Part shown: piece by piece, positions 33,064 through 43,550 of the stretch
Layout of the letters: each line of letters opens with the position of its first letter
Position numbering within the stretch: position 1 is the stretch's first letter
Assembly: GCA_022497155.1 (NCBI GenBank)
Contig: MU385743.1
Span: forward strand, 62,001-126,000
Direction: 5' to 3'
Length of the DNA: 64,000 nucleotides
Origin: Whalleya microplaca
Lineage: Eukaryota > Ascomycota > Sordariomycetes > Xylariales > Xylariaceae
The notes under the pieces: model-generated
Told to the model about the DNA's origin: nothing
The model's input: the letters and a program-made list of their open reading frames with translations, nothing else
Database searches by the model: none
Translations under genes and position numbers: made by a program

Positions 33064-34005
33064 ATTGATATGAAGAAGAGTGTTGAAGCGAAAACTTGAG
33101 GTTCCAGACCGTTGTTAGTACGTTTAATGGCAGATATCATTTAAGAGACTGGGATTTCCCAATTAAATATAAATTACGGCTGTCTTACTTGTACCTTTCA
33201 AATCATAGCTCGAGCTTTTCCATTTTCAAGTCCAGGTGCCTAGCGCTTTCACCTTTGTGACTTTCTGACAATAACCCTTTATGACTTATCAAAAAATCCA
33301 AAGAAGTCCAGCATTGGTGTAAGGATAATGAAACAAGAAAAGCAAGGGCCTCGCGAAGTTGCTACAAAGAGGTGCTGGGGTGGAGACTTGAAAATGGCTA
33401 CAGTTCTCATAATAATATCAGCTTCGCTAGATAAGGCAATATAAAAAGTAAATTCTTTCGGTGGGGGTTCTTTGATATATTGCGCAGATCAAACGTAGTG
33501 TACTAGTACATTTAGCGATTAGCAGTAGACTATGGAGTTCGCTTAGCTGATGGTAAGAGATATTACCTCAGCTCCTACCAAAATGCACCACGTTTTCATT
33601 AATTATCTTCAGCAGGCAAGGGGCTTTGTATCCATCCCATAGACTGCTTTCATATGTACGAAATGTTGCTGCTGGGTTGCCTTTGTTTATTTGTTCTGCG
33701 AGATTAGCTTAGCTCTCTTCGAACATCCATTGGCTTCTTTGTTCTTCAAGATCCTGTTGATTTGGCAAGTCATTTCTATGTCCGTTATACCCCAGTATTT
33801 TCAGTTACCCCAGAAGTACAGATTGGCGTCGAAGTTACCGTCGAAATAATGACCAAACAGCCATCACAGAAGTCCCTCAAAGTCTCATGAATATTGTTGT
33901 AGGTCAAATTAACCCAAAAGACTAAAGTTTTGACAATCATCAACAAAAATTTCATATTTCAACAACCAAGTATTAACGCCCAAGAAAGGACCGAAGTCTT
34001 CCAGG
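33064..34005. other. Intergenic stretch between divergent genes
   Basis: About 940 bp, AT-rich, with no gene seen. It contains the promoters of the 253-aa protein (minus) and the kinase (plus). Confidence 0.5.
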
Positions 34006-35792
34006 ATGCATGATGCGCAGACAGAAACGGCTCAGCATGAGAATGTACGCTATAACTGGCCAGATAGCATCGAAACAGAGCGTCCAGAAATGTACACATC
34101 CGGAGGTTTACATCCTGTACACATAGGAGACTGCATTGGTGCCAAAGAAAGATTTGAAGTGTTCTATAAACTCGGCTATGGAGATTATTCGACAGTGTGG
34201 CTTTGCTTTGACAATGAAAAGTCTTACTGGATGGCAGTCAAAATCATAGCAGCGAGCGAGTCATGTGAAAGCCATCCAGAATTAACAGTTATGAGAATAT
34301 TCGAAGGTATACCAAGGGATGAGTTAGTCGATAACCATATTTTACTACCTTCAGAGCACTTCTGGATTGATGGTCCGAATGGTCGTCACCTTTGCCTTGT
34401 TTCAGAACTCATATCAACTATCGGCCATGGTCCCCCTATTGGAATGGGACAGCACGAGCCAGACGGTCTTAATGACCTATGCTTCCAAATATGTAGCGGG
34501 GTACGCTATTTACATAACAATGGGGTTTGCCACGGAGGTTTGTCTCAGTCTCAATCGAGGGTGTGGGGAATTACTGATACTAAGTTCATGAATCATCAGA
34601 TATCCGGCATGAAAATATTGGGATGGAACTCATTATGGATGGCGTGACGCTGAAGCAGATCGATAAATACATCGAGGGGCAAGAAGTGTGGAGTATCAAA
34701 GATGTATTAGGCAAAGATTTGGGACCAGCGGGACCGGAATATCTAGTTGTGCCAGCCATGATGAGAAAGTTAGAACGTCGTTTCGGATCGGGAAGAGCAA
34801 TGATTCTGGACTTTGGCCTCTCGTATCGAGCTGCATCAGAACCAAAAGGTCAACAGTTTTATCGAGCAACCGCAGCTCCGGAGCTCATGTTCCAAAATAT
34901 CCACCGAGGGTTCCCCACAGATGTTTGGGCTCTTGCTTGCACGATTTGTGGGATTATTAAGGGCAAATGGATCTTCGATGAGTTTTCAAGCTACCCAGAA
35001 CATATACAAACAATGGAGGTATGGTTCGGGCCCTTTCCTCGGATGTACAAAAGAGGGATCGATGAACTATTGGACATATATTCAGACAAAGTGCGAAGTC
35101 GCAAGAAGCCATCAGCAATTGAGGACCAAGCATCAACAACCCGGAGTGGCAGAAACTATCAAGCTTATGGCCCTTTAACATTGGAATACAGTCGAGAAGG
35201 CTACCTAGCATACTTGAAATGGCGAGAACAGAGGAGTGGGTGGGCCATTCCGATGCAGGGATTTTTAAGCTATCGGCAACAATCATACCGCTATTGGGAG
35301 ACTCTCGATACAATTGCTGAGCTATCCAGTGATGAGGATTCAGATTCGTCCGAGCAATCGAATCTTCTATCGCCAAAAGATAGGAACGCAGAAGCAGAGC
35401 CGCCAACAATCGAGAACCCGCCAAGTCCCTTATCTGAACCAATAACACAACAGCCTAGACCAATTCGTCTAATAGACTCAGAATTCGGCAAGTGGCCAAG
35501 TCCCGAAAACCCATGTAGTTGCTATTTCAAGGACGAAAATGGAGAAGTACAAAAGAGACCTGATCTATGTAATGCAAAAGACCATTTCATTGGCCACCCC
35601 CTAATGACCACAATGTGGGCACTTACGAAGGAAGAGGTACTCTCATTGTCAGACCTCCTACTGAAGATGCTGAGATATGATCCAGCGGAACGAATTAGCG
35701 TAGAGGAAGTTATGAACCATGCATGGTTTTCAGTTGTCAAACAGCACTATGACCAAGTAGATGCTACTAGCGATTCTGATGAGATAGCATAG
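34006..35792 (+). CDS. SRPK-like protein kinase, divergent paralogue
   Basis: Two exons, 34006-34537 and 34600-35792, joining to 574 aa. The 62-bp intron (GTTTGT...CATCAG, with a TTACTGAT branch-like site) is needed: it yields CHGDIRHENIG, whereas reading through gives a broken loop and an early stop. Kinase landmarks are LGYGDYSTVW (56-65, Gly loop), Lys79 in AVKII, HGD at 176-178 (HGD in place of HRD), DFG in MILDFGLSY and AAPE before the activation-segment helix. As in SRPKs, a long linker separates the two lobes' late elements, and an acidic Ser-rich segment (DEDSDSSEQS) lies in the C-terminal lobe. SRPKs phosphorylate Ser-Arg proteins, but this expanded fungal subgroup has unknown targets. 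The canonical SRPK lies at 60.2-62.2 kb in this same window. Confidence 0.84.
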
Positions 35793-36089
35793 TCATAATG
35801 GCAATCTTCACCCAAAGAATTATTTGATGATTAAACTTTATGATTAAACTGTGCATAATCGCTAAATTCAATCAGAAATGTCTGGCGAGGAGTACTTATT
35901 TCTAAATGTACAACTTACATATGTATTTAAGGGATTTAGCACAACCCCTTTTCAATATATTGGAAGATCCACTGGAAATTTACAGGCTGTCAGCATGACA
36001 GTTGTAGCTGTATCTGAGACCTAAGAGTTTGAAACATGTAACGTGAAGAAAATGGATGAAACAGCAACTTCAAAGTTATCATCATTTTA

Positions 36090-37784
36090 TTAAATGTAAC
36101 CCAGGAGTTGATCTTGTGGAATATCTGACCACCATACATGTTCGAGTGTATTCCAAACCGCATACAGCCAAATACTCGGGCTTTCACTCGTCTTTCCAGC
36201 AGATTCACCATTATAGTCATCACCCATAACCATTTTTTCTAGCCATGACTCCATTGCGTTCACCTCCATGTCCAAATTACTGTGACCATAGGAACCTACA
36301 CGTGGATGATCAACGGACCAGTGCCAGGCCCATTCAAGATGTACGAAGAAGCGCCTCATACCTCGTAGAGTCTTCAGATGGCCGATGAGTTGAGCGTGGG
36401 CTCGGAGAGCTAAAGCCTCGTCGCCCGCTGACTTGATTAGCTCGCGATGAATCCATTCCCGATCGCCTTCGATCACCGAGCTGGTCACAGTGATATTCAC
36501 AACAATCGCCAACTTAGGTATATCTGCGTGAGCCTTGAGGTGATCAATGGCAAAACAGAAGTCGAGATAATATGGCGCACTGGATACATCAGAGGCCGGG
36601 TCAATGGCTGGAAATACGAATTCGATGGTGCGCAGATAATGAAGAGCATCCGGCCACATGTGTCTTGTGATGAATCTCGATGCATCTAATCGCGTCGCTG
36701 TATTATCCGGCGTCATGCATGGCCTGAGTCCTTCCGAAGGGACGACAATTACACGATTACATGAGTAAAGAACTTGTAGAGCCTCTTGGTACAAGTTTCG
36801 GTTAACTAGGAATAGGGCTCTCGGAGCTATCCAGCACTGGCAGCGAGATGAGTATCCGCTTCGACGTCGACAGCAGATATACCCCGTCACAGCCGAATAT
36901 GGCTGCGCGCAAGACAGAAAGCGGCAACCGCGGTGAAGGTGCGCATCACAATCATCGCCTCCACATCTAGTCGTAGCAGTGGCGATGCGAAAACCCCGGG
37001 TTGCACTCCAGTAGACTTCTTTATACGGTGTCACAAGGTCGGAGTACTCGAGGATACGCCGTCGAATCTCTGCTGGAAGATTGAAAAAGCGGAAAGGACG
37101 AGCCCACAATTCGGGGTTAAGTCCTTTAGCACGGGTAGATGTCTCCCAGGCTATGGCACGAACATGAGAGTTGCCTTTTTGATGATGAAGTTGAAGTTCA
37201 CAATCTTTCAGAACACCCGGGAAGTCTCTCAGCGGTTGCAGAACAGCAGAGGTTGTATCACTGATACCCGTATCACAGAAGAGTCGCAGGTTCAAAGTTC
37301 GCGGTGTGGTATGCGACAGAATATGCCTAGCCACAACTTGCCAGAAAGTGACAAGAGCGTGATGCAGAGGGCTAGGTGGTGACGATAGCTGAAACTCATC
37401 ATCGTCGTCGTACAGTACCGGTGCTTCCACGTGGAGTTGGATATATAGGTCAGTCAGAGCTGAACACTGCTGGGGATTGAGGCGGCGAAGAAATTCAAGC
37501 CCGTACTGTACATGCTCGTGAACGACGACTAGGGTGTTCTGAGAGCAGATGAGGGTCATCACTTCAGTGTTGATGGTCTTGCAGGTTTGCAGGATGTTAT
37601 ACGTAAAGTGTAAAGCTTCGGGCGATGGTTGGAAGTCGAAGAAACGACTATCAAGCCCCGTTGGTGCCAACCTGAGGTGTGTTCCAACCACGAGACCTGC
37701 AGTCTTGTAGATGCGCTGCCTGATATCAGACGGGAGATCAAGAAAATTGCACACATGCTGCTGAGTATTTTGGTGTGAATTCAT
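36090..37784 (-). CDS. F-box-like protein with two LPxEIR-type motifs
   Basis: Single exon, 564 aa. Two segments have the fungal F-box-like signature: FLDLPSDIRQRIY at about 14-26 and FFNLPAEIRRRILEY near 233-247. Each is followed by a stretch ending in a conserved helix (LQTCKTINTEVMTLI; LFLVNRNLYQEALQVLY) in which a Leu-x3-Cys/Asn-x3-Asn/Tyr pattern recurs, so the chain looks like a tandem duplication of one 200-residue unit. Between them is a Cys/His-rich patch (CGGDDCDAHLHRGC, CRRRSGYSSRCQC) that could bind metal. Fungi hold many such proteins; some may act in SCF ubiquitin ligases, but the role here is unknown. The 3' end faces the kinase at 34 kb. Confidence 0.8.
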   Translation of the reverse strand: MNSHQNTQQHVCNFLDLPSDIRQRIYKTAGLVVGTHLRLAPTGLDSRFFDFQPSPEALHFTYNILQTCKTINTEVMTLICSQNTLVVVHEHVQYGLEFLRRLNPQQCSALTDLYIQLHVEAPVLYDDDDEFQLSSPPSPLHHALVTFWQVVARHILSHTTPRTLNLRLFCDTGISDTTSAVLQPLRDFPGVLKDCELQLHHQKGNSHVRAIAWETSTRAKGLNPELWARPFRFFNLPAEIRRRILEYSDLVTPYKEVYWSATRGFRIATATTRCGGDDCDAHLHRGCRFLSCAQPYSAVTGYICCRRRSGYSSRCQCWIAPRALFLVNRNLYQEALQVLYSCNRVIVVPSEGLRPCMTPDNTATRLDASRFITRHMWPDALHYLRTIEFVFPAIDPASDVSSAPYYLDFCFAIDHLKAHADIPKLAIVVNITVTSSVIEGDREWIHRELIKSAGDEALALRAHAQLIGHLKTLRGMRRFFVHLEWAWHWSVDHPRVGSYGHSNLDMEVNAMESWLEKMVMGDDYNGESAGKTSESPSIWLYAVWNTLEHVWWSDIPQDQLLGYI

Positions 37785-38893
37785 GTTTGCGGTGGCTTGT
37801 GGATCCTGAGTATAGCATTGATATTGAGTGGTATAACCCTGATCTATACCGAGTACAGCAGCTCAATCAAGAACTGGCCTACTTGGTATCGCTTATCGCC
37901 AAAGGCTGGTTTAATTGGTTGCCTAAAACAGATGTAAGCCTCCATAGTGCCCCGAAAAGCTTGACTTTGCCACTTTTCTAACAGGTACAGGGCTAGCTTC
38001 AGATCTAGAGAACATCGCAAGAATCAATGTCGACCTATTATGGTAACCCTGCTCTAATAAACCATTCAGCAAGTTCTCTAGGCTATAAGTTGGCCTGATG
38101 ACATCACAGCTGAATGGATAATTAGCCGTACATCAAATTCTCATCAACGCTAATAGATTTAGCACCGTCAGCTCATTATCACTTATTCCATCGTACTGAC
38201 ACTACAGGATACTTAGCACGACATATTAATAGCAAACGCTAGCATATAGGTCCCCAACCCATCCCTCCAATCAATGCCCACAAGCTTCTCCAGGTTGGTA
38301 GTTGAAATAAGCCGTCTACCATAGCCAGGAATAGAAGCTTATCTGTCTTGGCTAAAATTAGTGCCAGGCTGCACAACATCAGGTCTGTGCCGCAGTTAGA
38401 TTGATGATGTTGCTGCCAATGACGTTGAATTCCCTTCACTGCCGCTTTGAAGTCAGCCTTGTAAGATTAATGCTTATACTGACTGTTCACGTTCAGATTC
38501 AGCTCCAACTTCGAATGAAGATCATTAGTCTTTTATAGAATGGATCGTTTTTGTAGGATTCCCAGGCTGGACACCTCCTGCATAGTTGCCAGTAACCAAA
38601 CCTCTACGAAAAAAGTTGCCTAGCAGGTCGGAGAAGCATTTCATCGCCACAAAATCATGACAGTATCTTACCAACATGACGTATCGTGAGTCTCGGTGTA
38701 GAATGAGCTGAGCCTTGAGAGAAAGAAAGAGTGCCTTGTTCTTCGCATGGGAGGGTCTTAGATGAGGGTATGTTGTAAATATAAGAGTATCCCAATCACT
38801 CTCAATTATACGGAGTTGTAACTCGATCAATAAGACCGAACCCACCATAACCCCCTCATCGTGAGCAAATCATTTCATAGTGAGGAACTCAAG
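37785..38893. other. Intergenic stretch, no gene seen
   Basis: About 1.1 kb. Minus-strand frames at 38239-38439 and 38525-38848 lack motifs. The final part is the promoter of the secreted protein gene. Confidence 0.45.
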
Positions 38894-41012
38894 ATGCTTT
38901 CTACTACTCTCTTATATTTCGTGCCGTTGCTATTGGGCATAATATCCCAATGCCATGCAACGCCAGAACCTCTAGGCGCTATGGCACGGTATGAAGTTCC
39001 CAACGACAGTCCCCAAAAAGCCAAGGACGATTCAAAAAACAAGCCAACCTGGTTCGCCCAATACCCTGCTGATACTACCGGACTGCAACACCCCGAGTCT
39101 TACGATACCAATCTGGCTCTAGCAGAAGCACACTTCAAATGGCTTACAGACCCTAAAAATGGGCAGCGTTTGGTATACGGTGACTCGGGCTGGCTCACCA
39201 TTGCCGTCATGTACGATCCTGTTTCCAAGTGGCATTTCGCCTCAACCCTACCCCGCGGCCCGCGGAATGAGTTGATGTGGAAGACCGGGCCAAGCGAAGC
39301 GCCGGCTTGGTGGAAGGCAGTCAAGAACCCGGGAGTAGCGCCAGAACTACATGCTGAAGATGCCGTCTACTTCAACTACGAAATCTCTGACAAGGCTCAT
39401 GTCTCAACGGACCCGAACAAAAAGCCTTACCCAGAGGGCAGTGTGGTAGCGACCTGGGGCCATCAGAAGATAAACAATAATGATATCTTCAAGGCAGGAA
39501 AGCTTCCATCCTGTTCAAGCAGTAGGAAGAGGCCGACGTGCCAGCAAGTAGCCGGCGCTCTTGGTGTGAACTATCAAAAGGATCCAGCGGCTGACGCCCA
39601 GACAGCTGCTTCAGCTGGAGAGGCCGTCACGGAAGATTATTTCGCTGGCATGACAGAGGCTCAGATAGAAGAATTCATGTGTGACTCGGACATGAGCCTT
39701 AAGCGTCGTAGCGTCGCTATCAAGGGCCGCGAGGTGCAACTGGAACAGCGAGCTGCCTGCAAGAAACCAGTTCACGTGTCGACCTTCACCTATACGAAAA
39801 CGTCGACCTCGTCACCAAAACCAAAACCGTCCTGCTATCAGCAGAATGAAGATCCGGACCAGGGAATTACGACTGAGTACTGCGTTTGTGACAAGACGAG
39901 AACTTTACCGTTCTTGACGATTTCTCCCACTGTGGTCAGGACAAAAAGCTGTGAATACACAACCCTTCCTCCTAGAAATACCAAGAGAGATGGGATAGTG
40001 GCTCCCGTTATAACATCAACCCCTGCCCCACTCATCACTCCAGCAGCGACTCTTGAGCAAAGGGACTTGACTATTACCAAGGACCTAGGACCGCCTACGA
40101 CGAATAAAAAGCTGTGCCAAGTATGCACTCGCGTAGTGAATAACGAAGGCTCGTGTTCCAGTATGAAAAACTGTATCGTACAGACGGGCAAGGTGACTAT
40201 CGAAGCCGGGACATCGTCCGTCCACGTGGGCACGTTGACAGGCAGCGCCCTTTACACGAGCGTCTCTAGCGCACTGGACAAGATCTGCCCGACGCCGACG
40301 AAATCCGGGTTCACCAGCTGCAAGACGGACACCGTCTCAATCGGCAAGATCCCCTACGTATCAATGGACTACCTGTCGCGCGACGGCGAACTGCAGGTCT
40401 CGGTGGAGAGCAGCAAGTACAACGTGACCTCGATACGCAACGGCTTGATCAAGGCGGCAGCAGCCGCTGCGCAGCAAGCTGCTACGGGAAAGAACTGCTA
40501 CGAGCAGAAATACGAAGTCGGGCTGCTGACGCACAAGCGGTCATGGACTTCGTGGCTGCCCGAGTTTATGAGAAGAGGCGATATTCAGCCGCCGCAGCAG
40601 GAGAAGGCGACATGGTGCAATACGGTTGGTAAGTTGACACTGGAGTTTTCATTAGACCCTTTCCATGAAAGTCTGCGATTTGATAGAGGACCGGGATAAT
40701 GCGAATGAATATGCATACACTAACACGCGCACTTCAGGTTTCTCCGGCCCGCATTATTACAACCCTTACTGGATGCTTCAATCAGAGCCGGGTGCAACTG
40801 ATTACATGGACGTTCACTTCCAATTCCACGAGAAGAGTGGTGGAGACTTCGACTGTGCGATCCTAGAGGCTGCTGCTGGTGCTCTGGCCTTCCTAGGACC
40901 TGAGTTTGCCATCGGGGACATCGGCATCGAGGAGGGGATTGGGATCCTGTGCGAAGGGGGAAGCAAGGATCGCCGGGGCGTGAACTCGACCTTGCTAGAC
41001 ATGCCTGTCTGA
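38894..41012 (+). CDS. Secreted Cys-rich protein of unknown function
   Basis: Two exons, 38894-40628 and 40738-41012, joining to 669 aa; the donor GTAAGT follows ACGGTTG and the acceptor is ACTTCAG. ATG 38894 is chosen because it opens a clear signal peptide (MLSTTLLYFVPLLLGIISQC, likely cut near CHA-TP), while the in-frame extension upstream begins with GTG. The N-terminal part (about 40-230) has Trp/Tyr-rich blocks (GDSGWLTIAVMYDP, VVATWGHQKINNND) and a CSSS...CQQV pair. A low-complexity Thr/Pro/Lys linker region (about 270-400) precedes a Cys-containing C-terminal domain, and the second exon ends in GPHYYNPYWML and DFDCAILEAAAG. I recall similar sequences only as hypothetical secreted fungal proteins. 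No catalytic motif is visible. Confidence 0.72.
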
Positions 41013-42191
41013 TGTAGAAAAGATTTTAACTTTTTCCTTGTATATATATGTATATAGCTGTTTTCTCACGGTTTATGTTTTGCTTGAGGGGGCGTCATTC
41101 GAAAACGCATGGGCAATACTTGGATATATCGTTGGTTCGCTCGTACGAATAGAATATCTATCCATCTCAACAACGAAATGGACACATCTTTCGATAGCTA
41201 TCTTTTCGCCTATCTAATAGGCCTTTTGACGGATTTTCGCGCGGCTATGTCGATTTTTATCAAGGTGGATTTGAAACGTGGCTTCTGTATTCTATCTAGA
41301 TCGTCACCTCGTGGGAGCTTAGCGACATAGAGGAACTTGGATAATTTGCTTAAACAGTACCATGAATATCTCTCTGAATGCTTTGTTATACCTAGGATCG
41401 CCCATGACATCGTCAAATCTATGTCCAGCAGTTTATTGCCCGTAGTTCCGCCTCGTGGGGTACACTTGTGCGGCAACAGCGACAGTGATCGCATGTATGA
41501 GCAGTCTCAAGTTATGGCCCTCAAAACCAAGGGAAAAAAATCCTTATTAGGTATCTCTGTATTTTTTTGAAAAATAAATTGACAAAAAAGCTCGGTTACT
41601 GGATGTCAAGCGCTTGCAGCGTTGGTGAGTCAGAACCCACCGGGAGACTTGAACCCAGCACACTACGAAAAGCCCCGTTGGGGGTTTTATCTGGCCGACA
41701 GAACAACCCATTGACCAGTGCTGCTACTGTATAGGGAATCAGGTTCGGTTGGAAATTGGGGTGTTACTATGGTATATAAACCTTACCCAGCATTGACCAG
41801 GCAAGTGAATGCCTTGTCACTGTGAGTACATGTACTTAAGGTACCTTAGGTATTGCTAAAGCACAAATAGGCTGCCTGGTCATGTTAACAGAAGGCCTTT
41901 GGATAACTCCTGACCTGGGCCGATGCTGCAAAGTCTACCAAGTGAAGGAATTCTAACCTAGTCTATAAGTACGCTTCGCATGCTATCTATATGCCTGATT
42001 CTAACTATATATGCGCGTCTACTCCATGCGAGAACCCAGCCTAACCCATCGCCATGATAACCTTTATCAAACCTAGATATAAACCTCATTGCCGTATGCC
42101 ATCGTATGCGAATACCTACCAGTGTGCAAAAGAATGTGTAGCAATGATTGTGGAATGAAATGAATTCGCAAACAGAAGTAGTCAGAAGCAT
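41013..42191. other. Intergenic stretch with SINE-like element
   Basis: No protein gene is supported. Frames at 41109-41570 and 41958-42191 look spurious. A tRNA-related sequence at 41588-41730 is listed separately. Confidence 0.45.
41588..41730 (-). repeat. Possible tRNA-derived SINE
   Basis: On the minus strand the element opens near 41730 with TGGTCAATGGG, which fits a polymerase III A box, and 62 nt later has GGTTCAAGTCTCC, close to a B box. A GC hairpin (CCCCCAACGGGG) lies between them. The spacing is longer than in most tRNAs and no complete cloverleaf forms, so I read it as a tRNA-derived SINE head, with a T/A-rich tail running toward 41560. No target duplication is clear. Confidence 0.4.
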
Positions 42192-43550
42192 TCAGTGCCA
42201 TCCATTAGCCCCTAATACCTGATCCATGATACCAATTGCAGCAACTCGATGCGCCTCGATATCGAAGTCCAGCAGAAAATCCCACTTGTGATGTAGAGCC
42301 TGCTGCAGCAAAGTCGCGTCGAGGCCAACGCCAGGTACCTGGCCGGTCATGAGGTAGCCCGCTTCGAAGCTCGAGCGCACAGCTTGCTCGGCTCTGGGTC
42401 TACACACCTGGTCAAATGCCTTCAAAGCCGCCGGGATAGCAGCCTTGGAAGTCAACCGGCCGAGTAGGGTGCTGAGGATCAGCGCCTCCTCGATGACGAT
42501 GGTCACGTTGGCGTCCTGGAAGGGCAGCATGCTGTGCGCGGTGTCGCCGATGAGACAGGCACTCTTAGTCACGTATGTAGGTGCTGAACGGTGCTGCAGC
42601 TGGCAGATACCAGCTACTTGGACGGTGTACAGGCTTTCTATAAGCTGTTTCCTCATGTCAACTTTTGGTACACGCATGAATTGATTCTAAAGGGTACTCA
42701 CGCCCACCATGCCTTGGCACACTGGCATTCGATTACTAGCGAACATTGCCCTGAATTCCTCTGGTGTGAACAGCTTTGCCCATCCCGACTGGTTTTCCTC
42801 TTTCCCCTCGTCGCGCCCTTTGCCGTAGATGACAATTTGAACCTCGCTCCCGTGGTTAATGAGGTTGTGCTGCATGATGGACCTGCTCCCTATCCAGTTC
42901 ATTTGGCACGGTCTTGCTGGGTCTAGGTATTCTGTACCCATTGCTTGCTGGGCCGTCTCAAGTGGTACCGTGATAGGGAGCCCCCAGAATCCAGTCGATT
43001 CCGGCTTCACAAGAGACTCGTTGTTGCCGAAGACAGCCTGTCGCATTATACCGTGAACACCGTCGGCGCCAATGACGACATCATACTCCTTTTGCGACCC
43101 ATCGGCAAAGCTCAGCAGCGTACCTCCTCCACCTGGGAGCTCAGTGATGGAGGTAATGCGTACGTTTACATGCATCATATGCGGCGGTACGCCGGTAAGA
43201 AGCTCGGTCAAGAAAGCCTGGCGACCGACTGTTCTCCTATCTTGCTCTTCGAGCCCATTGATTTCTATTATGCGCCCGGAATGGGGACCAGTAGCGATTC
43301 GTGTCTCGCTATAGCTAAGTACGGCTCCAACACGCTCGAGAGACTGGTCTAATGCCGGGTCAATGGCATGCAAAACAGCTTGGGTGTTGCGAGCCAATGC
43401 GAGCCCTGGGCCTTCATCTCTAAACGAGGGACGAGATTCGTAGATATCAACAGTTATGTGAGGGTATCGCAAGAGCCCACGTAGGACGATAGCACCGTCC
43501 AACCCGCCGCCAATTATGGCCACCCGTATCGTCGAAGGCGCACCTGGCAT
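42192..43550 (-). CDS. FAD-dependent monooxygenase (salicylate hydroxylase-like)
   Basis: Two exons, 43550-42702 and 42644-42192, joining to 434 aa; the donor GTGAGT follows ATGGTGGGC and the acceptor is AAACAG, phase 0. ATG 43550 (MPGAPST) is chosen since the longer frame starts at GTG 43589. Family landmarks: the dinucleotide fold VAIIGGGLDGA (10-20, where most relatives have GxGxxG followed by Gly-Leu), Arg110 in VGRQAF, GADGVHGIMR (161-170), and the second FAD motif LIGDTAHSMLPF (314-325). The segment after it reads QDANVTIVIEEA, whereas active relatives normally have GQGxxxxIEDA, so FAD contact there is altered. Such enzymes hydroxylate aromatic rings with NAD(P)H and oxygen, often in catabolism or secondary metabolism. 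No cluster partners are evident. Confidence 0.83.

Noticed and set aside
34538..34647. Apparent broken catalytic loop (HGG) and early stop in the SRPK-like kinase.
   Set aside because: A 62-bp intron removes the defect and gives HGD followed by a continuous kinase frame.
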